Of a DNA stretch of 64,000 bases, positions 1-8,901 are shown one piece after another. Each line of letters opens with the position of its first letter. Position 1 is the first letter of the stretch. Source of the DNA: an uncultured Clostridia bacterium (GTDB lineage Bacteria; Bacillota; Clostridia; TANB77; CAG-465); contig CAKPOO010000002.1 in assembly GCA_934169925.1 (NCBI GenBank), positions 124,001 through 188,000 of the forward strand. The letters run 5' to 3'. A model generated the notes under the pieces. The model was not told where the DNA came from. It searched no databases and saw nothing but the letters and a program-made list of their open reading frames with translations. The translations under genes and the position numbers were made by a program.

Positions 1-304
1 AGAACTTGGATTAAATCCTATAAATGATGGAAATTCAATAAGACTTAATTTTCCAGAATTAAATGAACAAAGAAGAAAAGAATTAGTAAAAGATGCAAAA
101 TCTTTAGGAGAAGAAGCAAAAGTTGCTGTTAGAAATTCTAGACGTCAAGCTATTGATGAAGCAAAAAATATGCAAAAAAATAATGAAATGACAGAAGATG
201 AATTAAAAGATTCAGAAGATAAAATTCAAAAAATTACTGATAAATTTATTGCCAAAATAGATGATATGATAGCTGCAAAAGAAAAAGAAATAATGGAAAT
301 ATAA
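1..304 (+). CDS. frr: Ribosome recycling factor, C-terminal part
   Basis: This is the last roughly 100 codons of ribosome recycling factor; the start lies before the window. The protein acts with EF-G to split post-termination 70S ribosomes. The visible part has the typical order: a strand with 'SIRLNFPEL', then 'NEQRRKELVK', then the long charged helix with 'VAVRNSRRQAIDEAK' that forms the three-helix bundle. It ends with a TAA at 302-304, 18 bases before cdsA, so the two are probably co-transcribed. In most Firmicutes uppS lies between frr and cdsA; here it does not. The identification is firm. Confidence 0.93.
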   Translation, partial: ELGLNPINDGNSIRLNFPELNEQRRKELVKDAKSLGEEAKVAVRNSRRQAIDEAKNMQKNNEMTEDELKDSEDKIQKITDKFIAKIDDMIAAKEKEIMEI

Positions 305-322
305 AGAACGAGGGATGTTATA

Positions 323-1141
323 GTGCAAAAAAGAACAATGTCAGCTATTATTTTAACTTTGTTTTTAATTGTAGTTTTAGCTATAAATAATAGGGTCTTA
401 GATTCTATAGTTGTGACTGCACTTTCAATTATCGCAATGTATGAATATAATCATGCTTTAAAAGAAGCTGGACATAAACCAATTCCTTTAGTTGGATATG
501 GTTCTTGTTTATTAATTCTTACAATGGGACTTGGAATTAATACAGAGATAAAATATGAGCTTATAAAATTTGGACTTCCAATATTATTCTTAGGTTTGTA
601 TGTATACGTTATACTTACAAATATGAAGCATAATATAGTTGATATATCTCTTACATTGTTTTCAATATTTTATATACCAATGTTGTTTTCATTTTTTAAA
701 TCAATATTACTTTTTGAACAAGGAAGACTTATCATTTGGTATGTAATAACAGGAGCTTTTGTATCTGATGTATTTGCTTTTCTTATTGGAAGAAAATATG
801 GTAAAAGAAAATTATGTGAAAAAATAAGCCCTAAAAAAACAGTAGAAGGTGCTGTTGCAGGGGTTGTTAGTGTTGTTATAGTTTATGTTATAATGACAAT
901 TTTGTTTAATAAAATATTTAATTTAGAGTATAATATATTATTAGTAGCAGTACTTGGAGTTGTTGCATCAATATTAGGACAATTTGGAGATTTAACTGCT
1001 TCTACAATAAAAAGGTATGCAAATGTTAAAGATTATGGTAACATTTTACCAGGTCATGGTGGTATATTAGATAGATTTGATAGTATATTATTTGTTGCTC
1101 CTGTTGTATATATTTTTTTCAAAATATATCTTGGAATATAA
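323..1141 (+). CDS. cdsA: Phosphatidate cytidylyltransferase
   Basis: CDP-diacylglycerol synthase makes CDP-diacylglycerol from phosphatidate and CTP at the membrane, the precursor of all phospholipids. The protein (272 aa) is a polytopic membrane protein with many hydrophobic helices. Near its C-terminus is the family signature, seen as 'STIKRYANVKDYG' followed by 'LPGHGGILDRFDS'. The GTG start at 323 follows a GAACGAGGGATG purine-rich site at workable distance; no better in-frame start exists nearby. It sits between frr and rseP, with the rseP Shine-Dalgarno sequence beginning right at its stop codon. Length and signature are normal for the family. Confidence 0.93.
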   Translation: MQKRTMSAIILTLFLIVVLAINNRVLDSIVVTALSIIAMYEYNHALKEAGHKPIPLVGYGSCLLILTMGLGINTEIKYELIKFGLPILFLGLYVYVILTNMKHNIVDISLTLFSIFYIPMLFSFFKSILLFEQGRLIIWYVITGAFVSDVFAFLIGRKYGKRKLCEKISPKKTVEGAVAGVVSVVIVYVIMTILFNKIFNLEYNILLVAVLGVVASILGQFGDLTASTIKRYANVKDYGNILPGHGGILDRFDSILFVAPVVYIFFKIYLGI

Positions 1142-1154
1142 AGGGGGAAATAAA

Positions 1155-2405
1155 TTGGGAATAATTGTAACTATTATAAAATTATTATTTATATTATTAG
1201 CAGTTACAACAATACATGAGTTTGGCCATTTTTTAATGGCTAAACTTTTTAAAATTGGTGTAGATGAATTTTCTATTGGTTTTGGACCTAAAATCTTTCA
1301 AAAAAAAGTAAAAGATACAATGTATAGTTTAAGGTGGATTCCACTTGGTGGATACTGTTCAATTGTAGGTGAGGGTGAAGAATCTCAAAGGGAAGATTCA
1401 TTTGAAAAAAAAGAAGCATGGAAAAAAGTTATAGTGCTTGCTATGGGCGTTATCTTTAATGCTATTCTTGCTTTTTTGATTTTTATTGGAATTTCTTTTT
1501 CAGGGAAAATAGAAAATACAACTATAAAGGAATTTTCTAGTAATTCACCAGCAAAAGAGGCAGGTCTTGAAATAGGAGATACTATTTATTCAATAAATGG
1601 CAAAAGAGTAAGATTATATAGTGATCTATATAGTCTTAATGCTGATGATAATATGGACAGTGTTCAAGTTGTATATATTAGAGATGGTAAAAAATATACT
1701 GCAGTATTAGAAAAAACACTTAAAAAAATTGGTAACTTAGGCATTGCATATGTAAAAAATGAAGATGGTACATATTCAACAAAGATTAATATGGTAGAAC
1801 CAGGATCTTCTGCCGATAAGGCAGGCTTAAAAGCAGGTCAAGAAATTGTAAAAATAAATGGTGAAAAGATAAATTCTGCAGATGAAATAACTTTAATAGC
1901 AAAAGAAAATCCAGAAAAAGCGCTTGAATTTGAGGTTGTTTATAAAGATGAAATAAAAAATATCATTATAACACCCAAAAGTATAAATTATTTTTCTCTT
2001 GGTATTTATGAAACAGAAGAAATAAAACCAAATTTAGAATATGCTTTCTATAATACAGTAGATTATATAAAAACAATATTTAATTCATATATTGATTTAT
2101 TTAAAGGTAAAGTAAAAATTAGTCAAATGTCAGGTATTGTTGGAGTTGGTGAAGTTGTTGCAAAGACAAATGGAATCATAGAATTTTTAAAATTAATGGC
2201 AATACTTAGTATGGCAATTGGAATTGCTAATATTTTACCATTTCCACCACTTGATGGAGGAAAAATTGTAATTGTATTATGTGAAAAAATACTAAAAAGA
2301 AAATTACCAGAAAAAGCAGAGTTAATAATTTCATATATAGGTCTTGGAATTTTAGTTTTACTAGCTATTTTTGTTACATATAATGATATAACAAGAATAA
2401 TATAG
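1155..2405 (+). CDS. rseP: Site-2 intramembrane metalloprotease RseP/RasP
   Basis: Zinc protease that cuts substrates inside the membrane, such as anti-sigma factors and signal-peptide remnants. The TTG start at 1155 is chosen because AAGGGGG ends 7 bases upstream; a longer frame would run back into cdsA. With this start the protein has 416 residues. The zinc motif HEFGH is at residues 21-25 in the first membrane helix, and the second motif 'PPLDGGKIV' lies in a late helix. Between them are two PDZ-like segments ('SPAKEAGLEIGDTIYSINGK' and 'SADKAGLKAGQEIVKINGEK'), whereas many Gram-positive homologues have one. dxr, often found between cdsA and rseP, is absent. Confidence 0.92.
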   Translation: MGIIVTIIKLLFILLAVTTIHEFGHFLMAKLFKIGVDEFSIGFGPKIFQKKVKDTMYSLRWIPLGGYCSIVGEGEESQREDSFEKKEAWKKVIVLAMGVIFNAILAFLIFIGISFSGKIENTTIKEFSSNSPAKEAGLEIGDTIYSINGKRVRLYSDLYSLNADDNMDSVQVVYIRDGKKYTAVLEKTLKKIGNLGIAYVKNEDGTYSTKINMVEPGSSADKAGLKAGQEIVKINGEKINSADEITLIAKENPEKALEFEVVYKDEIKNIIITPKSINYFSLGIYETEEIKPNLEYAFYNTVDYIKTIFNSYIDLFKGKVKISQMSGIVGVGEVVAKTNGIIEFLKLMAILSMAIGIANILPFPPLDGGKIVIVLCEKILKRKLPEKAELIISYIGLGILVLLAIFVTYNDITRII

Positions 2406-2440
2406 TTATATATGAATATAATCAATTATAGGTGATTATA

Positions 2441-2692
2441 TTGGAATATTTAGTATTTATAGGTGTTGCAATTGTTGTTTTAATACTTGCTAAAGTATTA
2501 TCATGGCCATTTAAAAAGATATTAAAACTTGGTTTAAATATTATTGTAGGTTTTTTATTAATTTTAGTAATAAATACGTTTTTTTATAAATATGGTATTG
2601 CAATACCTTTTAATTATATAACTTCGATAATAACTGGAATTTTAGGCGTACCAGGAGTTATTTTACTTGTTATTTTTAATTTTATTTTTTAA
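2441..2692 (+). CDS. bofA: Pro-sigma-K processing inhibitor BofA-like protein
   Basis: Small integral membrane protein (83 aa from this start). The C-terminal half matches the BofA family as I know it: an amphipathic 'KILKLGLNIIVGFLLILVIN' helix, then a short loop and 'GIPFNYITS..TGILGVPGVILL'-type end (here 'ITGILGVPGVILLV'). In Bacillus BofA holds the SpoIVFB protease inactive in the outer forespore membrane until the sigma-G signal arrives. I chose TTG at 2441 since AGGTG at 2430-2434 sits 6 bases before it; a GTG at 2432 would lie inside that site. It is 35 bases downstream of rseP, and next to sleB/ypeB, which fits a sporulation role. Confidence 0.8.
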   Translation: MEYLVFIGVAIVVLILAKVLSWPFKKILKLGLNIIVGFLLILVINTFFYKYGIAIPFNYITSIITGILGVPGVILLVIFNFIF

Positions 2693-2738
2693 ATATTAGA
2701 TATTGTATATTTTTAAATATATTACAAAAAATATTTAT

Positions 2739-3299
2739 ATGATGAAAAAGATTATGAATATAAATATTAAGAATGTAAATATAAAAAAATATGCAATATC
2801 TATTTTTTTTATTGTAATTTTAACTTTTTTATTATACTTATCAGTAAAAGAAATTGATATTTTCAAAGATATAAAAACCAAAAAAGTATATGCTGCATCT
2901 GCTGCAAGTTCTACATCAACTAAAAAAGAAAGTGGTACAGATATGGTAAATTTACTTGCAAGACTTGTAAATGGAGAAGCAAGAGGTGAGGTTTATCAAG
3001 GGCAAGTTGCTGTTGCAGCTGTTATATTAAACCGAGTTAAAAGTTCAAGTTTCCCAAATACAATATCAGGTGTAATTTATCAAAAAGGTCAATTTTCATG
3101 TGTTACAGATGGTCAGTTTAATAAAGCTATAGCAAAAGATTCAACAGTATACAAAGCAGCACAAGAAGCCATGTCTGGTGTTGATCCAACTGGTGGTGCT
3201 TTATATTTTTATAACCCAAAAACAGCAAAAAGTAAGTGGCTATATTCTTTAAAAACTGTGGCAACCATAGGAAATCATGTATTTGCGGTAGGTAATTAA
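2739..3299 (+). CDS. sleB: Spore cortex-lytic enzyme, SleB/CwlJ catalytic domain
   Basis: Lytic transglycosylase-type cell wall hydrolase that degrades spore cortex at germination. The N-terminus has one hydrophobic segment ('YAISIFFIVILTFLLYLSV'), then a Ser/Thr-rich linker and a complete Hydrolase_2 domain starting 'LLARLVNGEARGE', whose first Glu is the expected catalytic residue, and including 'VAAVILNRVKSSSFP' and 'GALYFYNP'. The peptidoglycan-binding repeat found at the N-terminus of many SleB proteins is missing, so it is nearer CwlJ in domain content. No clear ribosome binding site precedes the tandem ATGs at 2739/2742; the start is uncertain. ypeB begins at the next base after its stop, as in the usual sleB-ypeB pair. 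Confidence 0.88.
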   Translation: MMKKIMNINIKNVNIKKYAISIFFIVILTFLLYLSVKEIDIFKDIKTKKVYAASAASSTSTKKESGTDMVNLLARLVNGEARGEVYQGQVAVAAVILNRVKSSSFPNTISGVIYQKGQFSCVTDGQFNKAIAKDSTVYKAAQEAMSGVDPTGGALYFYNPKTAKSKWLYSLKTVATIGNHVFAVGN

Positions 3300-4691
3300 A
3301 TGGAAGAAATTGAAAAGAAAGTAATAAATTTAAAAAATAAAATTGATAAAAAGTGGCTTGCTGTATTTTTTTATTTGGTATTTTGTCTTGGAGTTGTATT
3401 TTCACTTGATATGGCAAAAAGGTATAAAGTTAATAAACAAGATGTAGAAAATGAATATAACAAATCAATGTATGAAGCATATGGATATATAAAAAATGTA
3501 GAAGAAGAACTGGCTAAATTAGAAATTATTAATACAAGACCAATGGTTATTACAACACTTAGTACAATATGGTCAAAAGCAGCTCTTGCAAAAACTGACA
3601 TAGAAAGTTTGCCATTAGAGCAAAACAATTTATCTACGACTTCAAATTTTCTTACTCAGCTTAGTGATTATTCATATACACTTTTAAAAAAGCAATTAAC
3701 AAGTGATGAGTTAGTTATACAGGAAAACTATAAAGATATTTCATATTTACATGAGCAAACAAAAAAATTAGCAAATGTAATGCTTAGTGTGTATAACGAT
3801 TTAAATGCAAATAGTATAAAATGGGATGAATTAAAAAAGATAGGTAATGCAGAATTTTCAAATTTAGAAATAAGTTCTAGTGTTGAAAATATAGCTCAAA
3901 TTGGAAAGATTTTTCAAAAATATGAAGGATTAATATATGATGGAGCTTTTTCTGAACATGTAACAGAAGAAAAACCAAAACTTCTTAATATGGAAAATCA
4001 AACATCTAAAGATGAGGCAAAAGAATATATAAAAAATTTATTTGGTGAAGAAAATATTGAATCAATTACTGAAAAAGAAGATGTAAATTTTGAGCTTGAA
4101 TTGTATGTTTTTGATGTAAAATTAAAAGATGAAACAAATACAAGAAATATATATATAACAAAAAATGATTGTAAACTTTACTTAATGCTTTATGATGAAA
4201 AAGCATCATCTGAAAATATAACAATAAACGAAGCAAAAAAGATTGCAACAAATTTTTTAAGTAGTTTAGGTGCTGAAAATATGAAAGAAACATATTATTT
4301 AAAAACAGAAAATATGGCTATTATAAATTACGCTGCAACACAAGATGATATTATTTTGTATCCAGATTTAATAAAAGTAAAGATCTCTTTAGATACTGGT
4401 AAAGTATGTTCTGTTGAAGCAAAGGGATATATTTTCAACCATGAAAAAAGAGAAAATTTAAATTTTAAATATACGCTTGAAGAGGCAAAAAAGAAGATAA
4501 ATGAAAATGTAAAAATAACTAGTACTAACATTGCTATAATTCCGACAGATTCAAAAAAAGAAGTACTAACTTATGAATTTGTAGGTATGGTAGAGGATAA
4601 GGAATGTTTAATATATATTAATGCAAATACTTTAGAAGAAGAAAAAGTATTTTTAATAATTGAAACACCAGATGGATTTTTAACAGTATAA
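3300..4691 (+). CDS. ypeB: Germination protein YpeB
   Basis: Partner of SleB; in Bacillus it is needed for SleB to be localised and stable in the spore. The protein (463 aa) has one N-terminal membrane helix ('WLAVFFYLVFCLGVVFSLDM'), a long helical middle, and C-terminal PepSY-like repeats ('TINEAKKIATNFLSSLG', 'TLEEAKKKINENV') ending in the family-typical 'IIETPDGFLTV'. Start ATG at 3300 abuts the sleB stop with no gap, which implies translational coupling. A strong stem-loop follows directly. Length agrees with the family. Confidence 0.9.
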   Translation: MEEIEKKVINLKNKIDKKWLAVFFYLVFCLGVVFSLDMAKRYKVNKQDVENEYNKSMYEAYGYIKNVEEELAKLEIINTRPMVITTLSTIWSKAALAKTDIESLPLEQNNLSTTSNFLTQLSDYSYTLLKKQLTSDELVIQENYKDISYLHEQTKKLANVMLSVYNDLNANSIKWDELKKIGNAEFSNLEISSSVENIAQIGKIFQKYEGLIYDGAFSEHVTEEKPKLLNMENQTSKDEAKEYIKNLFGEENIESITEKEDVNFELELYVFDVKLKDETNTRNIYITKNDCKLYLMLYDEKASSENITINEAKKIATNFLSSLGAENMKETYYLKTENMAIINYAATQDDIILYPDLIKVKISLDTGKVCSVEAKGYIFNHEKRENLNFKYTLEEAKKKINENVKITSTNIAIIPTDSKKEVLTYEFVGMVEDKECLIYINANTLEEEKVFLIIETPDGFLTV

Positions 4692-4733
4692 AAAAATACA
4701 CTATTAGGTAAAAAACTTAATAGTGTATTTTTA
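4691..4733. terminator. Bidirectional intrinsic terminator
   Basis: Perfect 13-bp stem, 4694-4706 pairing with 4718-4730, flanked by A and T runs on both sides. It can end ypeB on the plus strand and the convergent gene at 4738-5469 on the minus strand. Confidence 0.85.
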
Positions 4734-4737
4734 TGTT

Positions 4738-5469
4738 TTATTTTATATAACCTGTTAATTTCATTAATTGATAATCATAAATTATATTTTCTAATTTTTT
4801 TTCTTCGTAATCTTTAGAAATTTTATTTGCAAAAGTTCTTCTAGAATAAGATGGAATATTGTTAAAATTATCTTTACATTCATTATACATTTCCATACAT
4901 ATATGTAATTTTGCAACATAAATAGCTTCATTTAAAGTATCTGCATTATCAATATCTTGTTTTGAATTTGGTAATATAGTTTGTAATATTAAAAGACATT
5001 CTTCAACCATCATTTCATTTTTTTCATAGAAAAGATTAAATATTTTGTTTACAATACAATCAGGAATATGTGCATATTCATCAAATTTTTTTGTATACAT
5101 ATCAAGTGTCATTTCTACAATTGATTTTCTAGAAGTATTTGAAGATTTTTCTTTTGAAGATTCAAGTCTATTTCTTTCAATTTTATTTTTTATTTGTTGA
5201 ATATCTTGAGTTTTTAAATCTTTTTTATGTTCAGAAACTGGTTTTATAATTTCCTTTTTTACTTCTTTAACTTTCCTAAAAACTTCTAAATTTAAAGGAT
5301 GATCATTTTGTTCTTCTAAATTTTGAGAATCTGCAGTACTTTCCTCAATTTTTTCTTCATCTTTTTTCTCTTCTTGCGCAACAGTTACAATAGGTGTTTT
5401 TGCTTCTTCTTCCTCTTCTGGCATAACTATTTGAATAGTATCGCTAAATGTTAATTCTTCATCTGACAT
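4738..5469 (-). CDS. Uncharacterised protein with acidic N-terminus
   Basis: I do not recognise this 243-residue protein. The first third is strongly acidic and disordered-looking (MPEEEEEAK, VAQEEKKDEEKIEES), followed by a Lys/Glu-rich linker and a C-terminal helical domain of about 130 residues that includes 'DMYTKKFDEYAHIPDCIVNK' and 'CLLILQTILPNSKQDI'. No signal peptide or membrane helix is seen. The ATG at 5469 is chosen because GGAGG lies 7 bases upstream (minus strand); a longer frame to 5523 would overlap the promoter region. It is a single-gene unit with its own promoter and a terminator shared with ypeB. Composition is like its neighbours. Confidence 0.75.
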   Translation of the reverse strand: MSDEELTFSDTIQIVMPEEEEEAKTPIVTVAQEEKKDEEKIEESTADSQNLEEQNDHPLNLEVFRKVKEVKKEIIKPVSEHKKDLKTQDIQQIKNKIERNRLESSKEKSSNTSRKSIVEMTLDMYTKKFDEYAHIPDCIVNKIFNLFYEKNEMMVEECLLILQTILPNSKQDIDNADTLNEAIYVAKLHICMEMYNECKDNFNNIPSYSRRTFANKISKDYEEKKLENIIYDYQLMKLTGYIK

Positions 5470-5524
5470 ATAAATTCCTCCATATATTACTACATTAATT
5501 ACTTTCTGTAATTTACACGACATA

Positions 5525-5553
5525 ATTATATCATATTATGTAAATAAAGTCAA
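5525..5553 (-). promoter_or_regulatory. Sigma-A-type promoter for 4738-5469
   Basis: Minus strand TTGACT (5553-5548), 17-base spacer, TATAAT (5530-5525), about 55 bases before the start codon. Confidence 0.8.
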
Positions 5554-5613
5554 ATATTATGTAAAATTTAGTTTATTATAATAATTAAAAAAATATATAG
5601 CTTTTATTATTGT

Positions 5614-5642
5614 TTGATAATTAGAACAAAATAAAGTATAAT
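5614..5642 (+). promoter_or_regulatory. Sigma-A-type promoter for 5678-6421
   Basis: TTGATA (5614-5619), 17-base spacer, TATAAT (5637-5642), 36 bases before the GTG start. Confidence 0.78.
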
Positions 5643-5677
5643 TTAATGGTAAGTTATATTTAATTTTAGGTGATAAT

Positions 5678-6421
5678 GTGGAAAATAAAGTTTTAATTAT
5701 TGATAATAGAATGAGAAAAGAAGAAAAAGAAAAGTTAAGTAATTTAGGATATAAACTAATTGAAATTCCAAAAGAAAGAATTTTATATGATGAAATTTCT
5801 TCTCATGTTGATATAAATTGTATAAAAATTGGAAATTCTTTAATAGTTAACAAAAATATATATGATTATATGATAGGCAAATTAGAAAAATTGAAAATTA
5901 GGGAAAAAATAGAGGTAATAAGCTTAAAAAAAGATTTAGAAAGTAAATATCCAAATGATATTTTATTGAATGTATGTATAACAGGAAAATATGCTATTGG
6001 TAATTTTAAATATGTTGATGATGTCGTTATTAAAGAAATTGAAAAAAATAATTTAATAAAAATAAATGTAAATCAGGGTTATACAAAGTGCAGTATTGCT
6101 AAATTAACAGAAAATATTTTAATAACGAATGATGAAGGAATTTTTAATACAATAAATAATAATTATGATGATTTAAAAATTTATCTTATAAAAGAAAAAT
6201 CTAGCATAAAACTTTTAAATAGTGATTTAAATTATTCTAATATGAATGGTTTTATAGGTGGATGCATAACAAGAATTGATGATTTTGTATTTATATCTGG
6301 AGATATAAATAATTTTGAAAATAGTGAAAAAATTAAGAGTATAATATTAAAAAATAATTTAAAAATAGTAGATCTTAAAGATTTAGATGTTATAGATTAT
6401 GGTGGAATAATACAAATTTAA
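5678..6421 (+). CDS. Uncharacterised protein, possibly DUF6873-type
   Basis: A 247-residue soluble protein. The GTG start at 5678 follows AGGTGAT at the spacing used elsewhere in this genome; the ATG two bases earlier is out of frame. Repeating features such as 'SSHVDINCIKIGNSLIVNK', 'GYTKCSIAKL' with 'ILITNDEGIF', and 'GFIGGCITRIDDFVFISGD' remind me of a clostridial family (DUF6873, proposed amidinotransferase-like GME fold) with internally repeated strand-loop units, but I cannot verify this here and no catalytic Cys/His/Asp set is obvious. It has its own promoter and lies just upstream of pcrA, which has a separate promoter. Function unknown. Confidence 0.78.
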   Translation: MENKVLIIDNRMRKEEKEKLSNLGYKLIEIPKERILYDEISSHVDINCIKIGNSLIVNKNIYDYMIGKLEKLKIREKIEVISLKKDLESKYPNDILLNVCITGKYAIGNFKYVDDVVIKEIEKNNLIKINVNQGYTKCSIAKLTENILITNDEGIFNTINNNYDDLKIYLIKEKSSIKLLNSDLNYSNMNGFIGGCITRIDDFVFISGDINNFENSEKIKSIILKNNLKIVDLKDLDVIDYGGIIQI

Positions 6422-6436
6422 TGTCGAATTTTTTCA

Positions 6437-6465
6437 TTGAATTTTTAAATTAAATTTGATATAAT
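6437..6465 (+). promoter_or_regulatory. Sigma-A-type promoter for pcrA
   Basis: TTGAAT (6437-6442), 17-base spacer, TATAAT (6460-6465); the start codon is 24 bases further on with an AAGGAGAGG binding site between. Confidence 0.8.
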
Positions 6466-6489
6466 TTACGTGTTTTAAGGAGAGGTTGT

Positions 6490-8781
6490 ATGAGTGAATT
6501 ATTAGATAAATTAAATGACAAACAAAAAGAAGCAGCTGAATATATAGATGGACCACTTTTAATTCTTGCTGGTGCTGGATCTGGTAAAACAAGAGTTCTT
6601 ACATATAAAATTGCATATTTATTAGAACAAAACTTAGTAAAACCATGGGAGATTCTTGCTATAACTTTTACAAATAAAGCAGCAAAAGAGATGAAAGAAA
6701 GAGTAGAGGGGTTAATTGGAAGTAATGGAAATGATATTTGGCTTGGTACATTCCATTCAATTTGTGTTAGAATTTTAAAAAGAGAAATTGAGTTAATAGG
6801 ATATGGCAGAGATTTTAATATTTTTGATGAACTTGATAAAGAAAAAGTAATAAAAGAAGTTTGCAAAAAATTAGAAATTGATGATAAGCAATATCCAGTT
6901 TCACTTATTAAATATGAAATAAGTAATGCAAAAGATAAAATGATTGATTATGAAAAATACAAAAAACAAGCTTTAGGCGATTTTAGAAAAGAAAAAATAG
7001 CACAGATTTATGAGATGTATCAATTATCTTTAAAGAAAAACAATGCAATAGATTTTGATGATATTTTAATGCTTACAGTTGAAATACTTTCTAAAAATCC
7101 TGATAGATTAGAGTATTATCAAAATAAATTTAAATATATTTTAGTAGACGAATATCAAGATACAAATAAAGTTCAGTTTTTACTTATAAGTTTACTTGCT
7201 GCATCACATGGAAAAATTTGCGTAGTAGGTGATGAATCTCAAAGTATATATGGATTTAGAGGTGCTGATATTTCAAATATTTTAAATTTTGAAAAGGAAT
7301 ATCCTAACGCAAAAATTGTAAAACTTGAAGAAAATTATAGAAGTACACAAAATATATTAAATGCAGCTAATGGAGTTATAAAAAATAATAAATCTAAAAT
7401 TGATAAAAAGTTATGGACTCAAAATGAAATTGGAGATAAGATTTGTTATAAAACACTTGGTAATGAATATGAAGAAGTTGAATACATAGTTTCAAAAATT
7501 GACGAAATTTGTAAAAAAGAATCAAGAAAATATTCAGATTTTGCTGTGTTATTTAGAACTAATGCACAAGCCCGTGTACTTGAAGAAGTTTTTATGAGAA
7601 ATGGAACACCATATAGACTTATTGGAGGACTTAAATTCTATTCAAGAAAAGAGATAAAAGATTTAACATCGTATTTAAAACTTATTCAAAATATAGATGA
7701 TAATATTTCTTTAAAGAGGATTATAAATGAACCAAAAAGAGGAATTGGAGATACAGCAGTTGATAAATTAGATGCTATTGCTACAAGTCAAAATACCTCA
7801 ATTTTTAGAGCTATTCAAGATCCTAATAACTTAACAGGAATAAGAAGTGCTTCTAATATAATTTTATTTAGAGATATGATAAATAAAATCATTGCTATGA
7901 AAGAAGAACTTAAAGTTTCAGATCTTATGAGGATGATTTTAAAAGAATCTGGATATGAAGAAATGCTAAACCAAGATCAGACAAAAGAAAGTGAGAATAG
8001 ATTTGAAAACTTAATGGAATTTATTGGTGTTGCAATGGAATTTGAAAAAGAAAATGCTGATAATACATTAGCAGATTTCTTAGATTCTATTGCACTAGTT
8101 TCAGATGTTGATAAGCTTGATGATAGTGAAGAAGCAGTAACATTAATGACTATGCATAGTGCAAAGGGACTAGAATTTGAAGTTGTATTTTTAGTTGGAA
8201 TGGAAGAGGGATTGTTCCCATCAAAACGTTCAATTGAAGAAGATGATGCTGTTGAAGAAGAAAGAAGACTTTGTTATGTTGGTATTACAAGAGCAAAGAA
8301 AAAGTTATATATAACTAATACTAAGAAAAGAACACTTTATGGAACTACAACTTTTTCAATGCCATCTAGATTTATAGATGAATTGCCACCAGAAGTTTTA
8401 GATGAAGATGCAATAGAAAACATGAAAGTATCAGAAAGAAAATCAAAAACATTTCTTGATGATGAATATTCTAGTGTTGATAGCATGCTATCTAGTAAAA
8501 GTAGCTATTTTTCAAGTGGAATTTTAAATAAGAAAAGTAAATTTGGACTTAGTGTTGATTCATTTTTAAAAAATATAAATGGTGTATCAAATATTGTTAA
8601 ACCAACAAATAATTCAAAAGATTATAAAGTTGGTATGATGGTAAAACATAAAAAATTTGGTGTTGGTGTAATTAAAAATATAGAACCTGAAGATGACGAT
8701 TTTAAATTAGAAATCGAATTTGAAAAAGCAGGATTTAAACGTCTTATGGCAAATTATACACCACTTGAAATTTTAGGATAA
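6490..8781 (+). CDS. pcrA: ATP-dependent DNA helicase PcrA/UvrD
   Basis: Superfamily 1A 3'-to-5' DNA helicase for repair and removal of RNA polymerase or RecA from DNA. The 763-aa protein shows the Q-motif 'LNDKQKEA', Walker A 'GAGSGKT' (residues 28-34), motif II 'VDEYQDTN', motif III 'GDESQSIYGFRGA', 'LEENYRST' (motif IV), 'LMTMHSAKGLEF' (V) and 'VGITRAKKKLY' (VI). The C-terminal tail ends in the small Tudor-like domain ('VGMMVKHKKFGVGVIKNIE') that binds RNA polymerase in PcrA. Length is normal. ligA, often next to pcrA, is not present. It is a monocistronic unit with promoter and terminator. Confidence 0.96.
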   Translation: MSELLDKLNDKQKEAAEYIDGPLLILAGAGSGKTRVLTYKIAYLLEQNLVKPWEILAITFTNKAAKEMKERVEGLIGSNGNDIWLGTFHSICVRILKREIELIGYGRDFNIFDELDKEKVIKEVCKKLEIDDKQYPVSLIKYEISNAKDKMIDYEKYKKQALGDFRKEKIAQIYEMYQLSLKKNNAIDFDDILMLTVEILSKNPDRLEYYQNKFKYILVDEYQDTNKVQFLLISLLAASHGKICVVGDESQSIYGFRGADISNILNFEKEYPNAKIVKLEENYRSTQNILNAANGVIKNNKSKIDKKLWTQNEIGDKICYKTLGNEYEEVEYIVSKIDEICKKESRKYSDFAVLFRTNAQARVLEEVFMRNGTPYRLIGGLKFYSRKEIKDLTSYLKLIQNIDDNISLKRIINEPKRGIGDTAVDKLDAIATSQNTSIFRAIQDPNNLTGIRSASNIILFRDMINKIIAMKEELKVSDLMRMILKESGYEEMLNQDQTKESENRFENLMEFIGVAMEFEKENADNTLADFLDSIALVSDVDKLDDSEEAVTLMTMHSAKGLEFEVVFLVGMEEGLFPSKRSIEEDDAVEEERRLCYVGITRAKKKLYITNTKKRTLYGTTTFSMPSRFIDELPPEVLDEDAIENMKVSERKSKTFLDDEYSSVDSMLSSKSSYFSSGILNKKSKFGLSVDSFLKNINGVSNIVKPTNNSKDYKVGMMVKHKKFGVGVIKNIEPEDDDFKLEIEFEKAGFKRLMANYTPLEILG

Positions 8782-8786
8782 TAAAT

Positions 8787-8826
8787 AAAAAAGTAATATT
8801 TCATTTTTTGAAGTATTACTTTTTAT
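8787..8826 (+). terminator. Intrinsic terminator after pcrA
   Basis: 11-bp stem (8788-8798 with 8814-8824) followed by further T residues. Confidence 0.8.
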
Positions 8827-8837
8827 TATATTCTTCA

Positions 8838-8866
8838 TTGATTTATTTTTGTATATATAATATAAT
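8838..8866 (+). promoter_or_regulatory. Sigma-A-type promoter for the GH18 gene
   Basis: TTGATT (8838-8843), 17-base spacer, TATAAT (8861-8866); AAGGAG binding site precedes the ATG at 8902. Confidence 0.75.
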
Positions 8867-8901
8867 TAGTTTATATTAGAATATATTTTAAGGAGCAAAT
8901 T

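Noticed and set aside
6450..6866. 138-codon frame opposite the start of pcrA
   Set aside because: Overlaps the pcrA promoter and coding start; no family or translation signal.
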